Positions 1-8,278 of a stretch of 64,000 nt of DNA are shown here, piece by piece (within the stretch, counting starts at the first letter, position 1; the number at the start of each line of letters is the position of its first letter). Source of the stretch: Nonomuraea gerenzanensis (GTDB taxonomy: Bacteria > Actinomycetota > Actinomycetes > Streptosporangiales > Streptosporangiaceae); the NCBI RefSeq assembly GCF_020215645.1, contig NZ_CP084058.1, forward strand, positions 11,214,501 through 11,278,500, read 5' to 3'. The translations under genes were made by a program, and so were the position numbers. Below the pieces are notes generated by a model that was not told the origin of the DNA, ran no database searches, and saw only the letters and a program-made list of their open reading frames with translations.

Positions 1-997
1 CGCGCCGGTGCAGGCGTGGGGTCAGGCCGGACATGCCGGGCTGCCCGTGCTCGCGCCACTCGCGCGTCCACGCGCCGAGCCGGTCGAGGGCGGCGGGGGT
101 GCCCGCCAGGAAGAGGTCGCCGGAGGGGCAGAGCAGGGCCACGCCGCCCGGCTCCGAGCAGCCGACGCCCCAGCCGTGGGCGCCGAGGGAGGCGGTGGTG
201 AGGCCGTCGGGGCGGGCGGCCATGAGGTAGGCGTGCAGGTCCACGGCGCCCGGCCAGCCGGCGCCGCCGCGCCCGTCGGTGATCATCAGTTCGAGCAGGC
301 GCATGCCGACGACGGGCTCGTGGGCGCGCAGCCACTCGGCGGCCACCCACCACATGCGGCCCGCCGCGTCGCGGGTCAGCGCGTCCACGCCGTAGGAGGG
401 CACCGGCCACTGGTCCTGCGGCTCGGGCCTGGCCTCGGCGAAGCCGCCGGGCATCAGCAGGTCGGCGGTGAGCTGGTCGGGGGTGGCGCCCCGGCGCAGG
501 CGGGCCACGCCCATGGCGCGGGCCAGCGGGGCCAGGTGCACCGGGCTGACGAGCACCGCCCCCGGCACCGCCTGCCGCACCCAGACGTCCGGGATCCGGA
601 CGGGCGCGACCCAGGCGATCACCCGGTCGTAGCGCGAGTCCGGAGCCCAGCGCGTGCCGTCGCCCGTCACCAGCCGCACGTTGCCGCAGCCGTCGTCGGC
701 CAGCAGGCGGGCGGCCCGGCGGGACAGCCGGGCCTCGATGTCGATGGAGGTGACCTGCCCGCCGGGCCCCACCAGCCGCGACAGCACGGCGGCGGAGAAC
801 CCGGACCCGGTGCCGACCTCCAGCACCCGGTGCCCCGGCCCGACCTCCAGCCGCTCCAGCATGCCGGCGACGACGGCCGGGTCGGGCAGGTGCGGCATGC
901 GCGCGCCACCGGGCAGGACGGTGTAGGCGGTGCCGTCCACGCTGGCCAGGGCGCGTCGCACGGCCTCGCCGGCGATCGCGTCCCCAGCCTGCGTCAT
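1..997 (-). CDS. Protein-L-isoaspartate methyltransferase-like protein (3' end outside window)
   Basis: This is a class I SAM-dependent methyltransferase of the protein-L-isoaspartate O-methyltransferase (PIMT) type. The C-terminus lies beyond position 1. Reading leftward, motif I is LEVGTGSGFSAAVL and a following acidic strand reads VTSIDIEA, as in PIMTs. The segment just before motif I, where PIMTs usually carry a conserved Ser in a TIS.P context, reads GARMPHLPDP and has no Ser, so canonical isoaspartate repair is uncertain. About 190 residues follow motif I before the edge, so the protein carries a C-terminal extension. An AGGAGG at 1009-1014 overlaps the stop region of the upstream gene. 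It lies 11 nt from the ATG at 997 and only 2 nt from an ATG at 1006, so I chose 997. The two genes are almost certainly translationally coupled. The fold is clear; the substrate is not. Confidence 0.75.
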   Translation of the reverse strand, partial: MTQAGDAIAGEAVRRALASVDGTAYTVLPGGARMPHLPDPAVVAGMLERLEVGPGHRVLEVGTGSGFSAAVLSRLVGPGGQVTSIDIEARLSRRAARLLADDGCGNVRLVTGDGTRWAPDSRYDRVIAWVAPVRIPDVWVRQAVPGAVLVSPVHLAPLARAMGVARLRRGATPDQLTADLLMPGGFAEARPEPQDQWPVPSYGVDALTRDAAGRMWWVAAEWLRAHEPVVGMRLLELMITDGRGGAGWPGAVDLHAYLMAARPDGLTTASLGAHGWGVGCSEPGGVALLCPSGDLFLAGTPAALDRLGAWTREWREHGQPGMSGLTPRLHRR

Positions 998-1012
998 ACC
1001 GGACATCGCCTC

Positions 1013-1345
1013 CTATGGAACGTCGAAGGTCTTGCGGTTGCCGGCCCCGATGACCTCGATCCCCTTGGTGCCGAGGATGCCGTCGAGCGGCAGCGCCACC
1101 GTGTACGGCGCCGTCGCGGGCAGGCCGATGCCCGGCAGCGTCCCGACGACCTCGATGCCCCAGTACTCCGGCTGCTTGACGTAGACCAGCGGGGAGAGCG
1201 TGACGGTCATGTTCAGGTACGGCTTCGTACCGCTGACGATGAGGATGAACGAGCGGGGCACGATGCCCGGCACGACCCGCGCCTCCTCGAAGTCGATCAC
1301 CCGCACGGACGACGGGGCGGGCAGTTCCGTGAAGTTCTCGGCCAT
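1013..1345 (-). CDS. Unknown 110-residue protein coupled to a PIMT-like methyltransferase
   Basis: I do not recognise this family. The protein has 110 residues, no signal peptide and no membrane segment. It is rich in alternating hydrophobic residues with Gly and Pro, which suggests a mostly beta fold. The ATG at 1345 is preceded by an AAGGGGG ribosome binding site at about 8 nt. The stop codon sits next to the ribosome binding site of the downstream methyltransferase, so the two are made together. It contains one Asp-Gly pair (LPLDGILG), the sequence type most prone to isoaspartate formation. It could be a substrate, partner or activator of the methyltransferase, but that is inference from position only. 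It does not look like a short ribosomal-peptide precursor. Confidence 0.7.
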   Translation of the reverse strand: MAENFTELPAPSSVRVIDFEEARVVPGIVPRSFILIVSGTKPYLNMTVTLSPLVYVKQPEYWGIEVVGTLPGIGLPATAPYTVALPLDGILGTKGIEVIGAGNRKTFDVP

Positions 1346-1539
1346 GGTGAAGCCCCCTTCGCTACCGGTGATACCCCCACGCGGGCCACCACCGACACGA
1401 TCGCGGCCGGTGACCCGTCCATGGCTCAAACTCTCACGGCCCGCCCGAGCGACGACAGGGCCAGTGGGCACCCCCACGAGACCCTAACGGCCAGGACATG
1501 CCGTGGCCGGGGCCACAGGCCGGGCGTGCGGTGGCCGGG

Positions 1540-3663
1540 CTACAGCTTCCGCAGCACCACCAGCTCGCTGCGGTGGTCGGCGCCGATCGGCTCCCACGCG
1601 GCGGGCCTGATGCCGGCGCCCATGAGGGTGCCGCCGTGCCAGCGGGAGCCGTCGGCCTCCAGCTCGTACAGCGCCTCGGGGTCGAGGCCGGTCAGCCGGA
1701 GCGTGCGCGGCCCGCGCTTGGCGTTGCCGAGCGGGTTGTAGACGAGCACCACGACCTGGTCGTCCAGCACGTACTGCACGGCGGAGCGCTCCTGTCCCGG
1801 CGTGCCCGCCAGGCGGTACTGCGCGCCGTGCTGCACGGTCCTGCGGACCCGCTTGTACTGGGCGATCAGCTCGGCCGCCGTCTCCAGCTCGCCGTCGGAC
1901 CACTCCGACAGGTTCCCGCCGATGCCCAGCACGCCCGCCATCGCCACGTGGAAGCGGTAGCGCAGCGGCATCTCGCGGCGGGTGGTCGGGTTGGGCGAGT
2001 CGGTGACCCAGGCGGACATCGTGCCGGCCGGGTAGAGCTGGGAGAACCCGTGCTGGACGGTCTGCCGGTCGCGGGCGTCGGTGTTGTCGGAGGGCCAGAC
2101 CTCGTCGGTGTGGCGCAGGATCCCGAGGTCGATCCGGCCGCCGCCGCCCGCGCACGACTCGATGCGCAGGCCGGGATGCCGCTCCCGCAGCGCCGCCATC
2201 ACCTGGTAGACGCCGCGGGTGTGCTCGATCCAGACCCGGTCCTGGCCGTCGCTCCGCTCCGGCCAGCCCGCCTGGGTGAACGGGCGGTTCATGTCCCACT
2301 TGAGGTAGTCGAGGCGCAGCTCGGTGACCAGCCCGTCGAGCCAGCCGAGCGCCCACGCGCGTACGTCGTCGCGGGCGAAGTTGAGCACGAGCTGGCCGCG
2401 CTTCTCGTCGCGGCGGCGGTGCTCCATGTGCAGCGCCCAGTCGGGATGCGCGCGATACAGCTCGCTCTCCTTGCTCAGCCCCTCCGGCTCCACCCACAGC
2501 CCGACCCGCAGGCCGAGGTCGCGGATGCCGTCGAGCATGCCGCGCAGCCCGTCGGGGAAGCGCTCGCGGTGCGGGAACCAGTCGCCCAGCGAGGTGGTGT
2601 CGTCGTCGCGGCGGCCGAACCAGCCGTCGTCGATGACGAACAGCTCGACACCGATCGAGGCCGCGGTCTTGGCCAGCGCGAGCTGCTGCGCCTCGGTGAC
2701 GGCGAACGCCGTGGCCTCCCATGAGTTGTACAGCACCGGCCGCTCCTCGGCGGGGGTCGGCAGCACGTGCCCGCGCGCGTACGCGTGCCAGGCCCTGCTG
2801 GCCCCGCCGAACCCGCCGGTGCTGTAGAGCCCCAGCGCGGACGGCGTGACCAGCTCCTCGCCCGGCGTGAGCGTCCAGCGCAGGCCGTCGTGGCCGAAGC
2901 CGCCGGAGACGCAGGCGCCGCCCTCCGGCCGCTGCGTGGTGGTCAGGCGCCAGCTCCCGCTCCAGGCCAGGGTGACGCCCCAGACCTCGCCGTGCTCCTC
3001 GGTCGCCGCGCCCGCGTCGATCATCACCCACGGGTTCGCCACGTGGCTGGTGATGCCCTGGCGGCTGGTGAAGACCAGCTCGCCGACCGGCAGCGGGCCG
3101 CGCTGGAGCTGCGACTCCTCGGCCCAGGCGCCGAAGACGCCGCTGTAGCGGTAGGCGGGGGCGTCGGGCACGAACCAGTTGCCGGAGTCCAGGCGGGTGA
3201 CGGCGACCTCGGTGCCGGCCCTGACGGTCGTCCAGCGCTCGATGACGTCGGTGTCGTCGCGGACGCGCAGCGACAGCACGACCTCGAACGGGTGGTGGGC
3301 GTCGGCCAGCAGCACGTCGAGCCGTTCGGCGCCGCCGCCCTCCTCGTGCCGCTCCGCCCCGGCCAAGCGCAGCTCGACCGAGCGCGTGTCGCCGAACGCG
3401 ACCTGCAGCGACGGCGAGCCCCACCGCTTGCCGCCGTCCACCGGCAGCAGCTCCTCGATCTCGGCGGGTGTGGAGAAGCTGGACACGTGCCGCCGGGGCA
3501 GGCCGGTGACCTGCCGCGCGGCCTCGGCGGTCAGCCGCGGGCCCCAGTACGTCTGGCGCGGCGCGGCCTCCCCGGTGTCCGGGTCGATGTCCACGCCCAT
3601 GACGTACGTGGAGGCGGGCGTGGTCAGTGCCCAATGGTGGTCGTCGAGCGGGATTACGGGCAT
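1540..3663 (-). CDS. Alpha-galactosidase, glycoside hydrolase family 36
   Basis: Hydrolyses terminal alpha-1,6-galactosyl residues of raffinose- or melibiose-type sugars. At 707 residues it has the usual GH36 length: an N-terminal beta-sandwich (about 1-300), a TIM barrel (about 310-620) and a C-terminal beta domain. The catalytic nucleophile is Asp457 in LDYLKWDMNR, and the acid/base is most likely Asp526 in PSDNTDARDR. The substrate-binding stretch IDDGWFGRRDDD is also intact. No signal peptide is seen, so it should act inside the cell on imported oligosaccharides. It diverges from a ROK regulator followed by a sugar ABC importer, which fits import followed by intracellular hydrolysis. The ATG at 3663 follows a GGGGGA ribosome binding site. 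A good promoter lies at 3703-3732. Confidence 0.93.
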   Translation of the reverse strand: MPVIPLDDHHWALTTPASTYVMGVDIDPDTGEAAPRQTYWGPRLTAEAARQVTGLPRRHVSSFSTPAEIEELLPVDGGKRWGSPSLQVAFGDTRSVELRLAGAERHEEGGGAERLDVLLADAHHPFEVVLSLRVRDDTDVIERWTTVRAGTEVAVTRLDSGNWFVPDAPAYRYSGVFGAWAEESQLQRGPLPVGELVFTSRQGITSHVANPWVMIDAGAATEEHGEVWGVTLAWSGSWRLTTTQRPEGGACVSGGFGHDGLRWTLTPGEELVTPSALGLYSTGGFGGASRAWHAYARGHVLPTPAEERPVLYNSWEATAFAVTEAQQLALAKTAASIGVELFVIDDGWFGRRDDDTTSLGDWFPHRERFPDGLRGMLDGIRDLGLRVGLWVEPEGLSKESELYRAHPDWALHMEHRRRDEKRGQLVLNFARDDVRAWALGWLDGLVTELRLDYLKWDMNRPFTQAGWPERSDGQDRVWIEHTRGVYQVMAALRERHPGLRIESCAGGGGRIDLGILRHTDEVWPSDNTDARDRQTVQHGFSQLYPAGTMSAWVTDSPNPTTRREMPLRYRFHVAMAGVLGIGGNLSEWSDGELETAAELIAQYKRVRRTVQHGAQYRLAGTPGQERSAVQYVLDDQVVVLVYNPLGNAKRGPRTLRLTGLDPEALYELEADGSRWHGGTLMGAGIRPAAWEPIGADHRSELVVLRKL

Positions 3664-3702
3664 CGGCGTCCCCCGAGCTGCGTGGATCGTTCAGGCGGCT
3701 GG

Positions 3703-3732
3703 AGACTAACCCGCCTTAATGCACCAGGTCAA
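3703..3732 (-). promoter_or_regulatory. Candidate promoter for the alpha-galactosidase gene
   Basis: On the minus strand a TTGACC -35 box (3727-3732) and a TAGTCT -10 box (3703-3708) are separated by 18 nt, about 40 nt upstream of the alpha-galactosidase ATG. It lies in the 156-nt region shared with the divergent ROK gene, where the ROK protein is the obvious candidate regulator. Confidence 0.5.
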
Positions 3733-3783
3733 TGAAAGCCAGCACGCCATGCGGAGAAGTTGTGACCCACACCACGGCTTTAC

Positions 3784-3813
3784 TTGACAGAATGAATAAA
3801 TAGCCTCAAGCAT
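3784..3813 (+). promoter_or_regulatory. Candidate promoter for the ROK-ABC operon, possibly leaderless
   Basis: A perfect TTGACA (3784-3789) is followed after 18 nt by AAGCAT (3808-3813), only 7 nt before the GTG at 3820. No ribosome binding site precedes that GTG, which fits a leaderless transcript. The -10 match is weak. The stretch between the boxes is unusually AT-rich for this genome. Confidence 0.4.
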
Positions 3814-3819
3814 GTCCCC

Positions 3820-4974
3820 GTGTTCTCACACACCGCCACGGACCCTGTGCGGCTGACCGACGCCATGCGTTCCGTGTTCGTCGAGCTGCTCGTGCACGGC
3901 CCCCTGTCGAGGGCGGAGGTGGCGCGGCGGCTGGCCCTGTCGCCGTCCGCCCTGACCAAGCTGACCAGGCCGCTCATCGAGGCGGGCTACCTGCTGGAGG
4001 CGAGCGGCGAGGAGGGCCCGGTTACCGTCGGGCGGCCCTCGCAGCCGCTGCAGGTGGACGCCTCGCGCATGTCGTTCGTCGGGATCAAGCTCACCGAGGA
4101 CGAGCTCTTCGCGGTACGCACCGACCTGGCGGCCACCGTCCAGGGCGAGACGTCCAGGCCGCTCGCGGACCACGACATCGACCACGTGCTCGGCCAGATC
4201 GCCGAGGTGGTCGGGGAGCTGACCGTGCCGGAGCGGCCCCTGTCGGCCGTCGGCATCAGCCTGGCCGGCACCGCCACGCCCAGCGACCCGGTCGTGCACA
4301 CCTCGCCGTTCCTCGGCTGGAGCCAGCTACCGCTGGCCGAGCTGGTCGAGCGGGCCGTGCACGTGCCGACCGTGCTGGACAACGACGTGCGGGCGCTGAC
4401 GGCCGTGCAGCAGTGGTTCGGCGAAGGTGTCGGGCACTCGTCGTTCGCGCTGGTGACGGTCGGCGCCGGGATCGGCTGCGGGCTCGTCGTCGGCGACCGG
4501 CTGGTCACCGGGCAGTCGGGCGCCACCGGGCTGGTGGGGCACCTGCAGATCGACGACCGCGGCCCCCTGTGTGAGCGCGGCCACCGCGGCTGCGCCCGCG
4601 CCTACGCCTCCTCCCCCTCCATCCGCCGCTCGATCGCCGTCACGATCGACCGGCCCGAGCTCACCTTCGACGACTGCCTCGCGCTGGCGGCCGGCGGCCA
4701 CCCCGTCGCCCGCCGCGTCTTCGACGAGGCCGGCGCCGCCCTCGGCCAGATCGTCGCCACCGTCGCCAACCTCACCGGGCCCGAGCTCGTCGTCCTGTCC
4801 GGCGAGTCGGTCCACATGTACGACGTGTGCGCGGGGGCGTTCCACACCGCCCTCGCCGCCCACACCCACTGGACGACCGCCCCCGTACGGGTCGTCGTCA
4901 AGCCCTTCGCCTTCAACGAGTGGGCCAGGGGAGCGGCTGTCACCGCTCTCCAGCATCTGCTGTTGCACCGCTGA
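3820..4974 (+). CDS. ROK-family transcriptional regulator
   Basis: A 384-residue regulator with an N-terminal winged helix-turn-helix (about 18-55, SRAEVARRLALSPSALTKL) followed by a ROK sugar-kinase-like domain. A Cys/His cluster in GPLCERGHRGCARAY matches the zinc-binding signature of NagC/Mlc-type ROK proteins, slightly rearranged. It heads the operon with two permeases and a binding protein and diverges from the alpha-galactosidase, so it probably represses both transcripts until an alpha-galactoside or its phosphate appears. The start is a GTG with no ribosome binding site. An in-frame ATG only occurs about 16 residues later, inside the expected helix, so the GTG is preferred. Confidence 0.88.
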   Translation: MFSHTATDPVRLTDAMRSVFVELLVHGPLSRAEVARRLALSPSALTKLTRPLIEAGYLLEASGEEGPVTVGRPSQPLQVDASRMSFVGIKLTEDELFAVRTDLAATVQGETSRPLADHDIDHVLGQIAEVVGELTVPERPLSAVGISLAGTATPSDPVVHTSPFLGWSQLPLAELVERAVHVPTVLDNDVRALTAVQQWFGEGVGHSSFALVTVGAGIGCGLVVGDRLVTGQSGATGLVGHLQIDDRGPLCERGHRGCARAYASSPSIRRSIAVTIDRPELTFDDCLALAAGGHPVARRVFDEAGAALGQIVATVANLTGPELVVLSGESVHMYDVCAGAFHTALAAHTHWTTAPVRVVVKPFAFNEWARGAAVTALQHLLLHR

Positions 4975-5003
4975 TCAACCGCCGGCGGGCACTAGGAGGT
5001 CGT

Positions 5004-5966
5004 ATGACCAGTGATACCGTCCGCGCCGCCCCCCGCACCCCGTCCGGACCGGTGCCGGGGACAGTGCACCCCACCCCCCGTCCCCCGCTCCTGCGCCGGC
5101 TCGGTGACCTGCCCGTCGCCGTCCTGTTCGTGCTGCCCGCCGCCGTCGGCTTCGCGCTCTTCTACCTCTGGCCCGCGATCCGCGGCGCGTACCTCAGCCT
5201 GACCAGGTACAACGTCCTCACGCCGGCGCGCTTCATCGGGCTGGAGAACTACGAGAAGCTGTTCGGCGACCGCCTGTTCTGGAACGCGCTGAAGGTCACC
5301 GCCGAGTACGTGGTGCTCAACATCGTCTCCCAGACGGTGATCTCCATGCTGCTGGCCGTCCTGCTGTACCGGCTGACGAAATCCATGCTGGTCCGCGGGA
5401 TCGTGCTGCTGCCCTACCTCGTCGCCAACGTGATCGTGGCCCTGGTCTGGTTCTGGATGCTGGACTTCCAGCTCGGCGTGGTCAACAACATCATCGAGTG
5501 GCTGGGCTTCGACCGGGTCGCGTTCTTCGGCTCCGACCTGGCCATCCCGACCATCGCGGGGATCAACACCTGGCGGCACATGGGCTACACCGCGCTGCTC
5601 ATCTTCGCCGGGCTGCAGATGATCCCGCCCAGCGTGTACGAGGCCGCCGCCATCGACGGGGCCTCGGAGTGGCGCACGTTCTGGCGGGTCACGCTGCCGC
5701 TGCTGCGGCCGGTGATGGCGCTGGTCATGGTGCTGAGCGTGATCGGCTCCTTCCAGGTCTTCGACACGATCGCGGTCACCACGGCCGGCGGGCCGATCAA
5801 CGCCACCAGGGTCATCTACTTCTACATCTACGACCTGGCGTTCAACCGGTTCAACTTCGGTTACGCCGCGGCGCTGTCGTCCGTGCTGTTCGTGCTGCTC
5901 GCCGGGATCGCGTACCTGCAGCTGCGCCTGTCCCGCGCCGGCGAGTCCGATCTGAGGGGGGCGTGA
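5004..5966 (+). CDS. Sugar ABC transporter permease, MalF type
   Basis: First transmembrane subunit of a CUT1-family carbohydrate importer, 320 residues. A cytoplasmic Pro-rich N-terminus of about 40 residues precedes six predicted membrane segments. The EAA loop that contacts the ATPase is visible as EAAAIDGASEWRTFWRVTLP. The ATG at 5004 follows AGGAGGT at 4994-5000. It lies 29 nt after the ROK gene and overlaps the next permease by one base. No ATPase gene is present in the operon, as is usual for actinomycetes that share one MsiK-type ATPase among many importers. Confidence 0.92.
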   Translation: MTSDTVRAAPRTPSGPVPGTVHPTPRPPLLRRLGDLPVAVLFVLPAAVGFALFYLWPAIRGAYLSLTRYNVLTPARFIGLENYEKLFGDRLFWNALKVTAEYVVLNIVSQTVISMLLAVLLYRLTKSMLVRGIVLLPYLVANVIVALVWFWMLDFQLGVVNNIIEWLGFDRVAFFGSDLAIPTIAGINTWRHMGYTALLIFAGLQMIPPSVYEAAAIDGASEWRTFWRVTLPLLRPVMALVMVLSVIGSFQVFDTIAVTTAGGPINATRVIYFYIYDLAFNRFNFGYAAALSSVLFVLLAGIAYLQLRLSRAGESDLRGA

Positions 5967-6844
5967 TGGCCGGGATCCGCTGGGGCCGGGTGGCCGGCTG
6001 GGCCGTGCTCGTGGTGGTCATGCTGGTGACGCTGTTCCCGTTCTACTGGATGTTGCGTACGTCCTTCTCCAACACCCGCGCGCTGGCCGCGGGGGCCGCC
6101 GACCTGCTGCCCGTGGACTTCACGCTCGGCGCCTACCGCCGGGTGCTCGGCCTGTCGAGCACCGCCGAGGCGGTGGCGGAGGGCGGGTCGAGCGGCACCG
6201 TGAACTTCTGGCTCTACCTGCGCAACTCGATCGTCGTCGCCACGGTCACCACGGCCGGGCAGGTCTTCTTCGGCGCGCTGGCCGCCTACGCCTTCGCACG
6301 GCTGCGCTGGCCCGGCAGGAACGCCGTCTTCACGCTCTTCGTCACCGCGCTCATGGTGCCGCCGATCTTCACCACGCTGCCCAACTTCGTGCTGATCAAG
6401 GAGCTGGGGCTGCTCAACACCTTCCTCGGGATCGTGCTGCCGCACCTGCTCATGACGCCGTTCGCGGTGTTCTTCCTGCGGCAGTTCTTCCTCGGCATCA
6501 ACGCCGGTGTGGAGGAGGCCGCCCGCATCGACGGGGCCGGGCACGTGCGCACGTTCTTCCGCATCGTGCTGCCGATGAGCCGCGGGCCCATCGCCACGCT
6601 GGCCATCCTCACCTACATCACGAGCTGGAACGACTACTTCTGGCCGCTGCTGGTCGGCAAGGCGGAGAACGTCCGGGTGCTCACGGTGGCGCTGGGCATC
6701 TTCCGCTCCCAGACGCCCCAGGGCAGCCCCGACTGGGCCGGCCTGATGGCCGCCACCCTCTTCGCCGCGTTGCCGATCATGGTGCTGTTCGCCGTGCTAG
6801 GCCGCCGCGTCATCGACTCCATCGGCTACACCGGCGTCAAGTGA
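5966..6844 (+). CDS. Sugar ABC transporter permease, MalG type
   Basis: Second transmembrane subunit of the CUT1 importer, 292 residues with six predicted membrane helices. The EAA loop reads EEAARIDGAGHVRTFFRIVL. Its ATG shares one base with the upstream TGA (TGATG), so it is translationally coupled and made in equal amount. An insertion between the first and second helices (about 40-75, with Glu and Gly) is somewhat long for the family. It should form a heterodimer with the MalF-type subunit to move an alpha-galactoside. Confidence 0.92.
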   Translation: MAGIRWGRVAGWAVLVVVMLVTLFPFYWMLRTSFSNTRALAAGAADLLPVDFTLGAYRRVLGLSSTAEAVAEGGSSGTVNFWLYLRNSIVVATVTTAGQVFFGALAAYAFARLRWPGRNAVFTLFVTALMVPPIFTTLPNFVLIKELGLLNTFLGIVLPHLLMTPFAVFFLRQFFLGINAGVEEAARIDGAGHVRTFFRIVLPMSRGPIATLAILTYITSWNDYFWPLLVGKAENVRVLTVALGIFRSQTPQGSPDWAGLMAATLFAALPIMVLFAVLGRRVIDSIGYTGVK

Positions 6845-6875
6845 CCGCCGCCCCCCACCACGGAAGGTTGTTGTG

Positions 6876-8216
6876 ATGAAGCGTTGTCTTGCTGTCGCGG
6901 GCGCGGCGGTGCTGCTGCTGGCCGGATGCGGCGCGCAGGAGGAGCCGCAGGCCGCCGACGGGCCCGTCACCATCGACTACTGGCTCTGGGACACCGCCCA
7001 GCAACCCCAGTACCAGGCGTGCGCCGACGCCTTCCACAAGGCGAACCCGAACTACACCGTCAAGATCACCCAGTACGGCTGGGACGACTACTGGAACACG
7101 CTGACCACCGCCTTCGTCTCCGGCACCGCCCCCGACGTCTTCGTCGGCCACCTGTCGCGCTACCCCGAGCTGGCCGCCCAGAGCCAGATCATGCCCATCG
7201 ACGACCAGGTCACCAAGGACAAGGTGGACCTGTCGATCTACCAGGACGGCCTGGCCGACCTGTGGGTGGCCAAGGACGGCAAGCGGTACGGGCTGCCGAA
7301 GGACTTCGACACCGTGGCGGTGATCTACAACACCGAGAAGCTGAAGGACGCCGGCATCAAGCCCGAGGAGATGGCCGAGCTGAAGTGGAACCCGCAGGAC
7401 GGGGGCACGTACGAGAAGGTCATCGCCCGCCTCACCGTCGACAAGAACGGCAAGCGCGGCGACGAGCCCGGCTTCGACAAGAAGAACGTGGCCGTCTACG
7501 GCCTCGGCCTGGCCGGCAGCGGCGCCGGCTTCGGGCAGACCGAGTGGAGCCAGTACACGATGAGCAACGGCTGGCAGTACGGCGACAAGAACCCGTGGCC
7601 CACGAAGTTCAACTACGCCGACCCCACGTTCAAGGAGACCATCAAGTGGTTCATCTCGCTCATCGACAAGGGGTACATGCCCACCATGGACATCGCCAGC
7701 TCCGGGGTCGGGCAGATCGACGCGTACGGGGCGGGCAAGTACGCGATGGTCACCGAGGGAAGCTGGAACACCAAGACGTACTGGAACCTGAAGGACGTCA
7801 AGTCGGCCCTCGCCCCGACCCCGATCGGCCCCACCGGTAAGCGGGCCAGCCTCTTCAACGGCCTGGCCGACAACATCTCCGCCACCACCGACAACCCGGA
7901 CGCGGCGTGGGCGTGGGTCAAGTTCCTCGGCTCGCCGGCCTGCCAGGAGGAGATCGTGGCCAAGGAGGCGATCGTGTTCCCGGCGATCAAGACGGCCACG
8001 GTGAAGGCGCAGCAGGCGTTCAAGGACGCCGGGATCGACGTCGAGCCGTTCACCATGCACGTCGAGCAGGGCACCACGCACCTGGCGCCGATCGCCGAGC
8101 ACTGGGCCGACATCACCGCGACGATGACGGAGACGATGGACGCGATCTTCTCCTTCAAGGCCGACGTCAACAGCCTCGACCAGGCCAACGCCACCGTGAA
8201 CGGCTACTTCGGCTGA
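6876..8216 (+). CDS. Sugar ABC transporter substrate-binding lipoprotein
   Basis: Extracellular solute-binding protein (family 1, MalE-like), 446 residues. The N-terminus is a lipoprotein signal ending LLLAGC with the lipid-anchored Cys at position 18. The mature part has the two-lobed binding-protein pattern (GTAPDVFVGHLSRYPELAAQ, GLPKDFDTVAVIYNTEKLKD, GSWNTKTYW). GGAAGG at 6862-6867 lies 8 nt before the ATG at 6876; a GTG directly upstream is less likely. It follows the permeases by 31 nt and is the last gene before a strong hairpin. Given the divergent alpha-galactosidase, the ligand is probably raffinose, melibiose or a similar alpha-galactoside. The ligand is inferred from context, not from the protein itself. 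Confidence 0.92.
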   Translation: MKRCLAVAGAAVLLLAGCGAQEEPQAADGPVTIDYWLWDTAQQPQYQACADAFHKANPNYTVKITQYGWDDYWNTLTTAFVSGTAPDVFVGHLSRYPELAAQSQIMPIDDQVTKDKVDLSIYQDGLADLWVAKDGKRYGLPKDFDTVAVIYNTEKLKDAGIKPEEMAELKWNPQDGGTYEKVIARLTVDKNGKRGDEPGFDKKNVAVYGLGLAGSGAGFGQTEWSQYTMSNGWQYGDKNPWPTKFNYADPTFKETIKWFISLIDKGYMPTMDIASSGVGQIDAYGAGKYAMVTEGSWNTKTYWNLKDVKSALAPTPIGPTGKRASLFNGLADNISATTDNPDAAWAWVKFLGSPACQEEIVAKEAIVFPAIKTATVKAQQAFKDAGIDVEPFTMHVEQGTTHLAPIAEHWADITATMTETMDAIFSFKADVNSLDQANATVNGYFG

Positions 8217-8220
8217 CAAG

Positions 8221-8265
8221 GAGAAGGGCCGGGTGCCGCCATGCTGGCGGCGCCCGGCCCTTCTC
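8221..8265. terminator. Strong bidirectional hairpin terminator
   Basis: Two 21-nt arms (8221-8241 and 8245-8265) pair along their whole length with one G-T exception, separated by a 3-nt loop. It lies between convergent genes (the binding protein ending at 8216 and the secreted protein ending at 8279) and ends in a short T-containing run. Confidence 0.85.
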
Positions 8266-8278
8266 GTCGTCTCGGGGC

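Noticed and set aside
1013..1345. The 110-residue protein as a lanthipeptide-type precursor next to a PIMT-like enzyme
   Set aside because: It has no leader/core division, almost no Cys or Ser/Thr cluster at the C-terminus, and no lanthionine synthase is nearby.
8..1741. Long open frame on the plus strand opposite the methyltransferase and unknown gene
   Set aside because: Composition is that of an antisense shadow in high-GC DNA (His, Gly, Arg and Ala in excess), no domain is seen, and it crosses two real genes and an intergenic region.
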